A stretch of DNA of 64,000 nucleotides from Azadirachta indica. Taxonomy: Eukaryota > Streptophyta > Magnoliopsida > Sapindales > Meliaceae. Of the stretch, positions 13,464 to 25,149 are shown piece by piece; position 1 is the first letter of the stretch; the number at the start of each line of letters is the position of its first letter. The notes under the pieces were generated by a model that saw only the letters and a program-made list of their open reading frames with translations, was not told the DNA's origin and ran no database searches. The stretch spans positions 14,571,475-14,635,474 of the forward strand of contig CM040441.1 in assembly GCA_022749755.1 (NCBI GenBank), written 5' to 3'. The position numbers and the translations under genes were made by a program.

Positions 13464-13699
13464 GGACAGGATCAACAGCCCCTTTTTTTTTACACAAAAT
13501 CTTACATCAATTGTAAACAATTGGATATAAGCACGTCTAACGGTTGAGATTGCATCTGACATATGCATTAATTATAGATGCATTAATTATGCTAATTATA
13601 TGGTCAGATGCAATTTCAACCGTTGGATGTACTTATATCCAATGGTTTATAATTAATGTAAGATTTTGTGGTAAAACAAAGGGGCTGTTGATCCTGTCC
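13464..13699. mobile_element. 236-bp MITE with terminal inverted repeats, copy A
   Basis: Starts GGACAGGATCAACAGCCCC and ends with its exact reverse complement. The inverted pairing continues inward (AAAATCTTACAT...ATGTAAGATTTT; ATCTGACATATGCATTAAT...). TTT flanks both ends and may be a 3-base target duplication. There is no coding potential. The 3-base TSD and the palindromic build suggest a non-autonomous DNA element; the superfamily is unassigned. Confidence 0.8.
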
Positions 13700-14625
13700 T
13701 TTGTTATTATTTGTAGTTGATTGACTTTTTTTTGTCATTCCTTATTGAAAGTATGTTGTTTGGCTAACTGTATCACGATAAAAAGATATATGGAGATCTG
13801 TTATAGTGTTTGTAAATTGATTTTGCTGCGAAAGATGGATGTTGATTATAAACAATTAGCAAATTAATTGAATCATCATCCGACCTAGTTAAACAATTTG
13901 TCAGTTGTCTGAAATACTTTTATTTTATTATAAAATTTACTCCATTTCTCTTCATTAGTGTTTATATGAATAATGCTTTGAACATGTATTTCTTAATATT
14001 TTATATGTTTTGTTTTTAATCCTTCGAGTTGGTCAGCAAGCATTGTAGAGAATTTCATCTTAGAATTGTCTCATACTTATATACGTGCATATTAATTTAT
14101 TTTTGTTTTTTTTATGAATTAGTTTAATTTTAAAGTTCCCCAAGATCTTCAGGTCTACATTATATATATATATATATATTTATTGCTCCCTAGTTTCATT
14201 TCAATGTTGTTCCAATGTAGTACTTAAGAAAATCATGTATTATTGTTTGACAAATTGAGAAAGCTGTTTTCCCCAAGATGTGAATAAATTTGTAGTCATA
14301 TATATAAATAACTTTATTTTTAATGTTTCTCTATGGATGAACCTATTTTATTGAGATTATAAAAATTTTATATTAATCAGTAACCATTTATTTTCAACAA
14401 CTTTATATGATTGTGAAATAAAACCAAACATTGAACCTACAAATATATATCAGCCAAATGATATTCACAGTTCCCATATGGCTGTTTTGGCTGAGATCTT
14501 TGGAGATGATTAATTAGCTAATTGAATAATAACATATTTAAATAAAAAGTAGTTGCAACTCGCACAAAATTCATTACCTGGTAATGCATTTACATCGACT
14601 AGCAGTTGTAAATGTATTACCACAA
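13700..14625. other. AT-rich intergenic DNA with a TA microsatellite, copy A
   Basis: No gene seen. A (TA)n tract lies at about 14160-14179; it is longer in arm B. Confidence 0.5.
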
Positions 14626-14994
14626 GGTTCTGGGATATTCTTAATGAAAAACAGATGCAAAATCTTAAAAAGAAAATTATGTGGCTCTACATGTCACCTT
14701 TGTTAGCTACATAGGCAACGCACACGGTGGGAAATTCTTATGGTTGGTTGCGGGATCCTCCAAGGTTCCAGCCAGCCTAATGCAATTTCGACAACGTCAC
14801 TCACTAAGAGCTCTGTCTCTCCTACCTACCCCCAGATGAATCTCAAAAGGGTTGCATAAGATAATATAATTTTTCCTATTTTATTTTGGTTTAGATTTGC
14901 CTTGGGCTCACTCGCTCTATCTTCTCATCATTCGGTCTTGGAGCTACTGGCCAAGTCAACCAAAGCTCAAATCCCCGGGAATAGTTGCAAACTG
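14626..14994 (+). repeat. Dispersed direct repeat, unit 2 (copy A)
   Basis: Second unit of the ~370-base repeat at 9222-9588, same orientation, about 5.4 kb apart, with many substitutions and small indels. The age of divergence clearly exceeds that between arms A and B. Confidence 0.85.
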
Positions 14995-15487
14995 CCACCA
15001 GCCAACCTAATTGAAGAAGATTGGTCAACTGCGATGCTGATCGTATATCAAACCACTTTCCTATCATCGTCATTGCCCCTTTACTTCTAGTAAGGAGTAT
15101 TTTCAATGAACCATCAACAGCCTAACAGTTTCTTATTGAATCAACTCAAACTCGATAAAAGGGTGAAAGCTAAAATAAACATTTATATCGTATTCAAACA
15201 TATAAAAACTACGCATCTCTTCACCTTTACTATTGAACAAACAGTTATCATAATTCAGCCAGAGTAGATTAAATTATATCAGACTCGGAACAAGTATTCT
15301 CCATTCTTAGAACAATATGGAAGGTCTGATGAGAACAAGAGAGACCTAATTCGGTCTCTGCCTAAATTATAAAGAATATGTATTAATATGTAATAATCTC
15401 GATCAAAGCAATGGATGCAGTGTTAAGGGAAAATTTTAGAGAATCTTGCAAGTAGATAGATATATGTCATATTCACTGAAAAAACTC
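14995..15487. other. START gene 3' flank, copy A
   Basis: Downstream (minus-strand sense) of the START stop codon. Probable 3' UTR and intergenic DNA; no other gene seen. Confidence 0.5.
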
Positions 15488-16112
15488 TCACCGCCTGATG
15501 ATTCTCCTCCCAGCTCCAAGCAAAATGACCTTCCCAATTCCACCTGAATGAAGTCCACAAACTAGAGCTACAGTTCCACCAATCACTATCCATTTCCAAT
15601 CAATGCCATGATCTTTCTGGATTTTGGGGTCTGCAACTTGCCCTCTTCCTTCTTCACCAGAAACTTTATCCAAAGAATCCATGCTTTCATCAAAAGAAAT
15701 TTTTGTGATGATTCTTGCCATCAGTGCGCATCTAGATAATGAAGACTCTAATTTCCTGGCATTCTGATAGGCTTTCATGCCAGAGTTTATTTTCTTGACA
15801 GCCCCCCACATACCATGCCGGATGGCTAACTTTGCCACATCTTTCGGGATACCCATCTCTTCATAATGGATAAGAGTAACCTCACATGCAGACAGCTGCC
15901 CATCTCCTTTAAGGGAGTCCACTGTATTCATATTTCACGGGAAGGTAATGAATAATACATCAGTGAATCAAAATATAAATAGTCGTCATCTGCAATTTGA
16001 TGGAACTCAGTTGGCTAACTGAATACTCACCAGCTCTGATAACCCAACTCGAGAAATAGAGCTCCACACGCCTTGGCTTGTCACGCTTGGGCAAACCTGG
16101 ATATGGCACACC
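15488..16112 (-). CDS. START-domain protein, 3' exons only (copy A, cut at gap)
   Basis: Contains only the last two exons, 16031-16112 and 15488-15921 on the minus strand. They are identical in length and product to exons 5-6 of the complete gene at 32871-36779. They encode the C-terminal part of the lipid-binding START domain and the C-terminal membrane segment (WKWIVIGGTVALVCGL). Upstream exons are missing because the sequence enters the N gap within intron 4. The truncation is best read as an assembly break, not as a pseudogene. Confidence 0.85.
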
Positions 16113-16200
16113 CTGCAGTATTTTAACTGACACATCAATATTCATTGTCAACATGCTGACATGAGATGAAATCCTGGATTGCTAATGATAAGAGGCAAAA

Positions 16201-16300
16201 NNNNNNNNNNNNNNNNNNNNNNNNNNNNNNNNNNNNNNNNNNNNNNNNNNNNNNNNNNNNNNNNNNNNNNNNNNNNNNNNNNNNNNNNNNNNNNNNNNNN
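16201..16300. other. Assembly gap of 100 Ns
   Basis: Exactly 100 N characters, the usual placeholder for a scaffold gap of unknown length. It separates arm A from unrelated single-copy DNA, so adjacency across it is not proven by sequence. Confidence 0.99.
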
Positions 16301-17670
16301 AAGATTAAACAAAACTCCCATTTAGGGTATAAATGCAAAGTTTAATGCATAATAAAAGCATATATAATGAAACAAATAAAAGTTATTCGTATTGAAATTT
16401 GTGAAATGTTTCATATCATCAATATTGCACAATATCCATCGCTTTCGTTTAGCCGCTAAACCCCTAGAAAAATTCCCGAAATCTAAAGAAATCCCACTTC
16501 TTCACTAAAGAAACGCAAGAATGAAGAATTCAATAAGACCCTTAGTGCTCGTTTTTTTTTTTCCTCTATTCTTCCAATCAACCAATCAGACCATTACTGA
16601 GCCAAGAAAATTATAGGCCCATAAAAAAAAAAAAAAGATCAAATAATTTGTATCTCCCTTCCCCGCAATGCTTGGAAATGGCTGGAAGCTTTGTAGAGAT
16701 TCTTGGAGGAGAGTAAATCGTGTGGACGTCACTATTAAATAGGGAGTCTGTCCAACCAGAGGGATGGACGTGTAGCTGTTTTTTTATTAGATTCAGTTAC
16801 TCGGCAATTACTTTCGGCGGGAATATTCTAATGGTCAGTTAGAGCAAGCTGTCCAGTGTACGAGTTGGTTTCTAGATTTTAGCACCATTCCCACTCCATT
16901 TGTATCTTTGAATGTTAGAATTCATCGTTCATTATTAAGGAAAACCTCTTCATTTCTGATTAATTGAATACATATATTCAGCCATTTACATTCACAGGTT
17001 ACTGCTGAAATCCAGAGAAATATGTCAAGTTTGTCCATGTACTCATCACTGTTTGTAATTCTTGTTAATTGGCCACTTAATTAGTTTTCACAAAGGTTGT
17101 ACATTCTTCTTTTATTGTGTCATTGGACTCATTGTAGGCATGATTATTGTAAATGACTTGATGTCTAAATAACCATAGCTAGTATCTTCATCACTGATAA
17201 ACGTGTTCCTTAACATACTAATAGAATTATCTGCTTTATTCCATCACCTGTAGCTAAAGATGCAATTGAACAGTAATATTTGCAAAATCAACTGATCTTA
17301 GGTGCAGCTGATTTATCTGCTGTGAGTCAGAGAAAGGAAAGATTAAAAATGCATGCGTATTTCTATTTCTCACAGTAAAAAGAAGCATTACACATCTAAA
17401 ATGAACAGAAGCACGATACATTTGATCTCAGCCATGCTTAGAAATGGAAAAAGAACAAAGGAAACGAAGAGATTTCCAAGCTCCACTGGATCTGCTCCCA
17501 CAAAACAGTCTTTACTCTTATCTAACTATTATATGGTTGTGTTAGCAGCATGCTCTTACAGCAAATCGACTATCACCTCTTACCATATGTCTATTGAGAA
17601 CTTGTAAGACAAAGAAAATAATATCTGCAACAGCAAAATGCAGAAATGAAACTCTTATCTAACTGCTTTT
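16301..17670. other. Intergenic DNA and 3' flank of the Alba gene
   Basis: No supportable gene. The stretch near 17350-17660 is probably 3' UTR of the Alba gene transcribed from the minus strand. Confidence 0.45.
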
Positions 17671-19872
17671 TCAAGCCTGCTCACCAGCAGCCACCTTTGG
17701 CGCTGAGGTGACAACAGCAGTCTTGTCGAATTTCTCAGCCTTTCCCAGCACAATTTGAATCTGTGACAGTGACAGATGGACGACGAAAGATTTTGTTACT
17801 GGTGAAATGAATAACCAGAATTGCCATAAGTAAAATAGATAAAAAACAGTAGCCAGTGAAATCAATCCAACCTTAGCCTTCTGAATGAAGTGACCTTTTT
17901 GGTCCTCCTTGGAGTTCACTGTAGATATCTTTATTTCTGTTGCATTGTCCAGAACACGTGTCATTCTAATTATATAGCGACGATAAAAGATGTTAACATA
18001 AATTGGATGTGACCTCTTACCTTTATGACTTGCCAGTCCATCACGTTTCAGAGCCTCAGCAATTGTAACGACAGTGGGAATAGCTGCATTAAGCAATTTT
18101 AGTAGTCAGCAGATATTGTCATATAACATGTTCCCAACTGAAGGATGTAACAGTGATAAACTGTTTCTTGGGGGTGCTCTAGTAGCATGGGTCTGCATTT
18201 AAAGCTTAAGATAACTTTTATCATCTTGAATGCAATTCTCATTCTCACTGAAATCAAATCGTCATCAAATGCAATAGCATATAACCACAAATTACGCTAC
18301 TTATGTATTTGCAAGATCAATTTCTTTTTCTGTCAACAAGCTGTATTTGAAATTATTGTAGGCAAAAGTTGTAAGAATAAACTATGGGAGCAAATTTAAG
18401 ATGCCTATAACTCTCCAAGTCAGAAAACAACGAGGACAATTATCAGTTAGATACAATTTGAAGTAAAAGTTGATAAAAGATTCATATTTACAGGAAAAAG
18501 AAGAAAAAAAGAGAAGGAAATAAGAAAAAATAGGGAGACGACGGACTAAGAAATCGTACCCATGCCCAAGGCAGCAAGCTCAATATCATTGTACTGCTTC
18601 ATGCACCTCTGCAATACCGTTAAAATAACTGAGCAAGGCCCGCTAATGAAAATGCATCTGATGAATAATGAGAGAATCATGAAACATAATATCCACCATT
18701 TCTATTTCAGCTAATCAAAAGTTGGGTAATTCACATTCAAAAACAGTATTAATTGGCTCCAAAAACACCTTACAAGGGAATTATCTTTGATAATTCTCAG
18801 CAAAACTCTAACTATGAAGTTTTATATAAATTGCAGAGCAACCAAATAGGCTTTAGCTAACGATGATTATGAACTATTAATTAACGCCATGCTTTTGAAG
18901 CAGAGTTCCCATAGCAAATTCAAAAGCAATTATGTAAAAATTTGTACGCTAAATCTTTCCTCCTATGAACACAAACATACCAAGATATAAAACCTTTAGA
19001 AAAATTTTCTTTTTAACAGATTTGAAGTCCAAAATACTTGATGAATCAACAAAATGCAATAAAAAATTTTCATATGGAACCACAAAGCAAGATTCACAGA
19101 GAAATTCTAAAACTCAAGGCTCCATAAAGTTTCTAATCAATGATATAGGGAAAAAAAGAATGAAATCGAACCATGAAATCGAAAGAAAAGAAAGAAATCT
19201 AAAAGAAAACACAATTTATGGCCGAAGCCCAGAATAAATCGAAGATACATTAAGAAACCCTAATTCTCCGACATGGAAATAAAAATAAAGATACCGATAA
19301 AACCTCAATTCTTTCCATAAAATTTCTCAGCAACCAAACATTATAGTTCATCCAAGCAAGTGAAAAGCAAAAAAGCAAGGTTAAAACCCATTATAGAACA
19401 CATTCAAGAAAGCATGAAAAAACCAATAAAGATTCAGAAATCCCTAATATTTATCAAGATAACCAAATAACTCCGTAATATAAACAAGAAAGGGTAATTT
19501 TATCAAGGGAGTAATTATGTATTATACCTTAGCAAGATTGAGGTAGAAAACAAAGGGTTTCTTGGTGTGGGAAACCAGAATTCGGTTTCTGTAGCTCTTC
19601 TTCTTCTTGTTCTTCTTCTGAGATGAAGACTCGGCAGTAGCAGCTGTAATAGCAATCTTGCTATGACCAGAATCAACAACAGCTGCCTCTTTCTTGTCTA
19701 CGCTGCTGCTGTTTGTGTTTTCGTTCTTGGATTCTTCCGCTCCCATGGAGGCCGTACTCTTTTCGACAGTCACGCTGGCCTCCATAGTTACACAACTCTC
19801 TCTATCTAGAATGATGCTGAACTCGTTCTTGGATTCCTCTCCCTTGAACTCAGTAATCTTGGTGGCCTCCAT
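17671..19872 (-). CDS. Alba-domain nucleic-acid-binding protein
   Basis: Five coding exons on the minus strand: 19528-19872, 18560-18608, 18021-18083, 17872-17936 and 17671-17760, giving 203 residues. An Alba domain spans about residues 90-190: RNRILVSHTKKPFVFYLNLA, then CMKQYNDIELAALGM, AIPTVVTIAEALKRDG and IQIVLGKAEKFD. It resembles the small plant Alba proteins of the At2g34160 type, which bind RNA or DNA (R-loop or mRNA association is known for the family). The ~85-residue N-terminal extension is acidic and Ser/Lys-rich, and longer than in typical single-domain plant Albas. The ATG at 19872 was chosen because upstream in-frame sequence lacks ATG. A second ATG in an identical context lies at 19785. 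Confidence 0.88.
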
Positions 19873-19893
19873 AGTTACACAAGTCTCTCTCTG
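19721..19893 (-). repeat. Imperfect tandem duplication at the Alba start
   Basis: Two units: 19721-19806 and 19823-19893. Both contain TCGTTCTTGGATTC and GGCCTCCATAGTTACACAA. Each therefore carries an in-frame ATG (19785 and 19872) in the same strong context (A at -3, G at +4). Confidence 0.7.
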
Positions 19894-19949
19894 AAAATGG
19901 CGGGAAAAGTTGTTGAGATTTCTGTAAAATGTGGGCTTCAATTGGCCCG

Positions 19950-19961
19950 TTATATATAAAG
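19950..19961 (-). promoter_or_regulatory. TATA box of the Alba gene
   Basis: Minus strand reads TTTATATATAACGGGCC, about 80 bases upstream of the ATG. This would place transcription start near 19920. Confidence 0.55.
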
Positions 19962-20124
19962 GCGGTGGTTCAATAACGGATGCACACGTGGTGATTTGTT
20001 ATTGGAGCAGGTATCTAGTTAGTTATTTTGGCGGGAATTCTGGTGGCGTTTTCCGGAAGCTGTCACAAAAGCTGCTATTGGATATATACCATAATGATGA
20101 CGGGTTTAGTAAATCAAGCGTGTA

Positions 20125-20170
20125 TTTAGGCCCAAATGGAACGGGAGTCCATTTGTATTTTTGGGCCTAC
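20125..20170. repeat. Inverted repeat carrying GGCCCA/TGGGCC motifs
   Basis: TAGGCCCAAATGGA and TCCATTTGTATTTTTGGGCCTA form an imperfect hairpin. Each arm holds a site II-type GGCCCA, upstream of the Alba gene. Confidence 0.5.
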
Positions 20171-23099
20171 AGGTCTAGATCAAGAAATCTTTGATTAAAT
20201 AAAATAAATAAATAAATAAAAATTAAAATTATTTAATTATGTTGAGTAATTCTCTACTCGACCAAACAGAAAAAAAATTTTTAAAAAAAGGAAAAATTAT
20301 TAGTAATTTTTTTTTAATATTTCGATCTGTCCAGGAAGAGCACCTCTATATTCTCTTTAGATGGGTCCCATTGAGTCACTGATTAAGGTGATACAACGAC
20401 CGTCGGATTCTCATCAAAAAAAAAAAAAATTAAATGCAGGGCCGGCTCAGCATTCCACCAATGATTGGTACACGTGTGAGGTAGATATCAGTTTAGACAT
20501 GATCCGTCTCAGCTAAATAATCAATTATTAAATTAGAGCATGCTTCTATTCCATTAATAGTATTAATCACACTTCTGTTTGATTAATTAAAGAAGTAGTG
20601 GGTCTAAAAAAGGATGAAAGGAGGGATAATGACGGAATTTGATTAGGATGGTGGTGATCAATCATGTCCGTTGGTATGTACAATCTTGGATTATGGGGCC
20701 CATACGATGAACAAACCATCAATCATTCACTTGAAATGGCAGATTAAAGGCTGTGATTGAGAGGGAGAGAGTGTGGGTTCCACATATATTATGAATTATT
20801 GTAAGTTTATTTTATTTCTATTTTTATGCTATAAGTGGTAGGTACCCTTCCTTTTACTCCACTCACGACTCTCCACCCTCTACAGCTTATATTGGCATAA
20901 ATAATCTTCCAGTTCCGTAACCCAAATAATTATAAATTTATAATCAACGAAATAAAATAAAATAAAACCCACGGACTCATCTTGTACCCCCATTTTTATA
21001 TATCTTAATCTGCCAACTACAAAATTAGGGCATCTCGATTACACCTAATCGAATATGTTGTAACATACTTAATAGAATTGGCCAATTCTAAATACAATGT
21101 TTTTATTACGGATAAAAAATCTTTTCCTGTCTTAATTTTACTATTGAATTTTAAAACAAAACAATTAGTTAAAAAAATTGAAGTTAGTCGTACTTAGCAG
21201 TTACTTTTGAATGCACAATGCATAGTGGCATTTTAATTAATTATTAATAATTTATGAATTTCTAATAACAAAATATGATAAAAATCCAAATCATCATTTT
21301 GATAATTGCAGTGTTTCGATCCTTAATTATAACACAAAAATAATCACAAATTTTAAATAGTAATTATTTATTGAAATCTTTTTTTTTTTTTACAAGAATA
21401 TAACAAAATATAATAGATCAAATTGTTCCTTGCAACTTGAGTTGTTTGAAATATTTTTAATACTCTTAAATTATTTTTGAATTCGAATAATAGTAAGAAA
21501 TAACTGTTTAATATTTCATATATAAGAGTTGTTATTAAATTTTTTTTAAAAAAAAATAAATAATAAATTAAAGTAAAAGAATATATTTTATTAGTGGCAA
21601 GAGAATCTTAAAAGGATAGATAATAAAAAATTTCTCTCTAATATCCAATATTCTCCCTGAACCAATCCACATATAGTTTTTTTTAATTTGGTGATGATGG
21701 ATTAGTTGCATGGGGGAGTGGATAAAAAATTGCAACAACTAAACCCATGCAAATGAAAACAACAACATGTAGTAGCAGTGGTTAGACCAAGAACAAGTAG
21801 TTCGTATTCACATATAGGACAAGACAACTTTTTGGTTGTCCAAGCTACAACTCAACTCACCAAACTTCAATTTAGGTGAGGGTGCATTATGTCAATTAAG
21901 ATAACGAGCATGGGTATAATTGCGTATTTCAATATTATTTAAGAATAATGGGATTTTATGCCTTAATTAAATTAATTAGAGGGTGTTAGGGCTTTATCAA
22001 AAGAGTTAAGCAGGAATAATCAGAGATGGGGCCTTGGCAATTATTTGGATGGAACATCTTCTCTCTTTATTTGCTTTTTTGTTAAGATATGAATTCATAT
22101 TAATTAATTAACCAACTATTAAATTTAAATCTATTTCACATATCCATTGACACTTTCTTGCTATCAACTCTTAACATCTCAACTAATCTCCACAATTATC
22201 TTCATAATTTTTTTTAAATTTAATTTAGTGTTTAATTGTCTGCTTTTGTTGGGGTAGAGTGAGACTAAGACATGACTTAGTGATTAAACATTATCGGTCA
22301 TACCATTACCAGAACTCTAATTTTATTAATTGATTAAATGTTTTACATGTATAAGAGTAATTTTTTCAAAAACAAAGATATTTAGTTCACTCTGCATTAT
22401 AACTACAAAATGAAACATATAAATTTAGAACAGTGATATTTGATATTAAGATGCGAAATTTATATACGAGCCAATGTTTTGTTTAACGTGTTATTTAGTG
22501 GCGAAAAAAATCAAATTATTATATAAATTATGATTTAATAAAATGTATTTTAATGGAATCATTAAACAAAAAAATTAAATATATAAATTTAGTGTAAAAA
22601 TATATCTATAAAATTTTTTTTCAATGTGATATTGGAAATATTAACCATTAATCGATACTATCAACTATTACATGAATTATAATTTAATAAAATATATAAA
22701 AATTTATTATTTTTAAACATTCCGTGAAGAGTGTTGTGTATCTCTAAAAATGTATCAAACAATTTATCTTATTATTTTTATATTTATGTGACTGTTTGAT
22801 ATTTATTATGTTAATTAAGATGTAAATTTACTATTTAAATTTTAAGTATAATATTATTAATTTGAAAGCTCAATTCTTAGTTGCTTACCATCAATGAAAA
22901 GAAAAGCTAAGTCACATTTGTCACCTTAATTGAGAAAAGAGAGAAAAAAAAGGCAGTAATTTGAATTTTGATGGGGCTAAAAGGAAAAGCAAGAAAATCT
23001 TCTGATAAGATTCGAAAAATTTTCAATTTCAAATCTCAAATAACTCCGTTAAGTAACGCTGTTAACACCGACGAGGAGGAGACGCTTGTATAAAATGTA
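20171..23099. other. Divergent intergenic region between Alba and WVD2-like genes
   Basis: Very AT-rich DNA without a supportable gene. Both flanking genes transcribe away from it. No clear element boundaries were seen. Confidence 0.5.
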
Positions 23100-25149
23100 T
23101 AGTAAGTAACAGAAGCAAGCAACAAACTCACAGACAAAAACTCTCCAACACAGCTTGATAAGGCACAAGAAACCCACTTCCAGTTCTTCACAGATCGGGA
23201 CAATACTGTAAGTATTTTACCATATTTGCCATTTTTTTGCTCTATCGTTACCTTTCGGTCTCTTTACAATCTGCATGCATGTAATGTAGCTTTCATACTG
23301 TCTTCATAACTATGTCAACTGATCTGTAAATGTCGTTTTTTCCTTCAGTTTTGGAGCCTGATCGGTTCTTGTATTTGTTTTCTGCTTCATTTTTGACTTG
23401 ATAATGTGCTTTTTGGGTTTTGTTTGCGTAAAAAATTTGTTTTGCTGCAGGGAAAATATGAAGGATGGAAAATAAATTGAAATTTTGGTAACACCTTTGT
23501 TGTGGCCGAGTTTCGAGCTGGAAATCAGAATTTTTTTTTTTTTTTGCGTACTGAAATTAAAACAGAATGGGAAGATTCAAGTTTTGTTATTTTAATTGTT
23601 TTCCTCTGTTTTGTAAGCAAAGATATTCTGCGGCAGAGTTGGATTGACTTTACATTAAAATTGTACATAACCAAAGATATTCTCAAATCTAATATAATTT
23701 CCAAGATATTCTGAACAATTTTAATGTCGTGTGTTTCTTAGCTTATGTTCTAATAAAATAGTGAGCTTAACATATAATACATGTGCGTTTATCAATTTAT
23801 GGGTTCAAGCTCAAATTTATTCCTGGCTTGTTATATGTCAATTTTATATTACATAGATTTATAATTAAAAGTGACCAACCAGACATGATTGATTTATATT
23901 ACATGGTTGGTGGAATCTTGAACTTTTAAATATATCGACAGGAATGTTGTGTTCATTTTTTATGCCATATGCCAATTTTTGGAAAGTGGTTTTTCTTGCA
24001 CTTAAATCTTTTTCTGTTTTTGTTTTCTTGATTGAAATTAAAATTGTTCTCTTATTTTTTGACTCTGTTTCTCTGTGTCCCACTTGGTTGGATTAATGGT
24101 ATGCTGAGCATAATTGTGTTGTTTAATTGGACTTTTGTCATAATTTAAGCACACCCACTACTATGAGCATTCTTCAGTTCTTATTCTCCTTTTATGTGTA
24201 TTGACCATCCAGCTGTTGGGAGGCAAATGATTCTGTTAGCTGCTACTTTTTCTTAAATATGAAACAAACTTTCCATGCTTTACAAAACTAAGGCGGTCTT
24301 TGCCTTTAAATACTCGCTCTTCTTATTTAATTTTTGTTTTTTTCTCTTGGCTGGTCAAGCTTCAATATCTTTGGTCAGTGTGACTACTTTCCTTTATCCT
24401 CAGTAAAATTGTGAAATGTCTATTTGTCTTTAAAATGAGTTTTATTTACTTATTACTTTTGTAAATGTTATAATTGAGTGTTGTCCTGGGAAAGAGAAAC
24501 CATTTGACAAATGGCTACATGCATTCAGGATAATATTTGATGACTGACCACTCCTAAGAACTGCTTCTACCTTGGTGAGAATGCATGTCATTCTAGGCTC
24601 CACATTAGTAATTATAGTGTTAAGAAAACTTAATTGATGCTGCCTCAGCTTTTGTTTCTAAAATTTAACATTTAGAGTCCTACTACTTTTGACCTTTATT
24701 GATTCAGTGTGTGTACGTTTCTATAAATATTAGAATCTAAAGAATCACATTACCGCTGTAACATTAACCATGTTGCATTCCAAATGCAAATGCTGTTAAT
24801 GTTTTGTGCTGAATATTACCATACAATCTCATGAGAAGCATGTTTAATCCATGAGTGTAGTAATTGGATTCTGAAATGACTGATATGAATTCCTCTTTGT
24901 TTGTTTAACTTTTCTTATATGAAAGGGCATGGTTGTGCCTTCAGATGGACTCTGTCATGAAGGCTTCGTAATGAGCTGTACTGCAATTCTCTCTCTTTTT
25001 TTTTTTTTTTTTTTTTGTGGTACTATCTGATGTATACTTTTTGCATTTTATTGTGCAATTTAATATGTTTGAGGATCTTAACATACTGAGTTGTTATAAT
25101 TTGAAATCTTAGTCTAATATTGAAAATCATATTTCTCTGTTGCAGTGAA
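23100..25149 (+). other. 5' UTR and leader intron of the WVD2-like gene
   Basis: A noncoding first exon probably ends at about 23210 (CAATACT|GTAAGT). A leader intron of about 1.9 kb ends with TTGCAG just before 25146, four bases ahead of the start codon. The transcription start is estimated. Confidence 0.5.

Larger units (their letters stand above)
1..16200 (-). repeat. Arm A of a ~16.2 kb inverted duplication
   Basis: Reads as the reverse complement of 36067-52285. Position 1 pairs with 52285 and position 16200 with 36067 (16200 against 16219 bases). TZP, uL30m, two START exons and all local repeats occur in both arms. The arms differ by scattered SNPs and small indels, for example one base near 13190, two bases near 13023, a substitution near 12770, and a longer A/T tract in arm B near 43391. 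The right end coincides exactly with the N gap; the left end is cut by the window. Most likely an allelic contig placed in reverse by the assembly. Confidence 0.95.

Noticed and set aside
9222..14994. LTR retrotransposon with 370-bp LTRs
   Set aside because: The interior holds a normal uL30m gene, and no primer-binding site, polypurine tract or gag/pol sequence was seen.
15488..16112. Partial START copy as a pseudogene
   Set aside because: Exons are intact and the break is an N gap, so an assembly edge explains it better.
17353..17607. 84-codon plus-strand frame downstream of the Alba gene
   Set aside because: Lies in the likely 3' UTR of the minus-strand Alba transcript; no recognisable domain.
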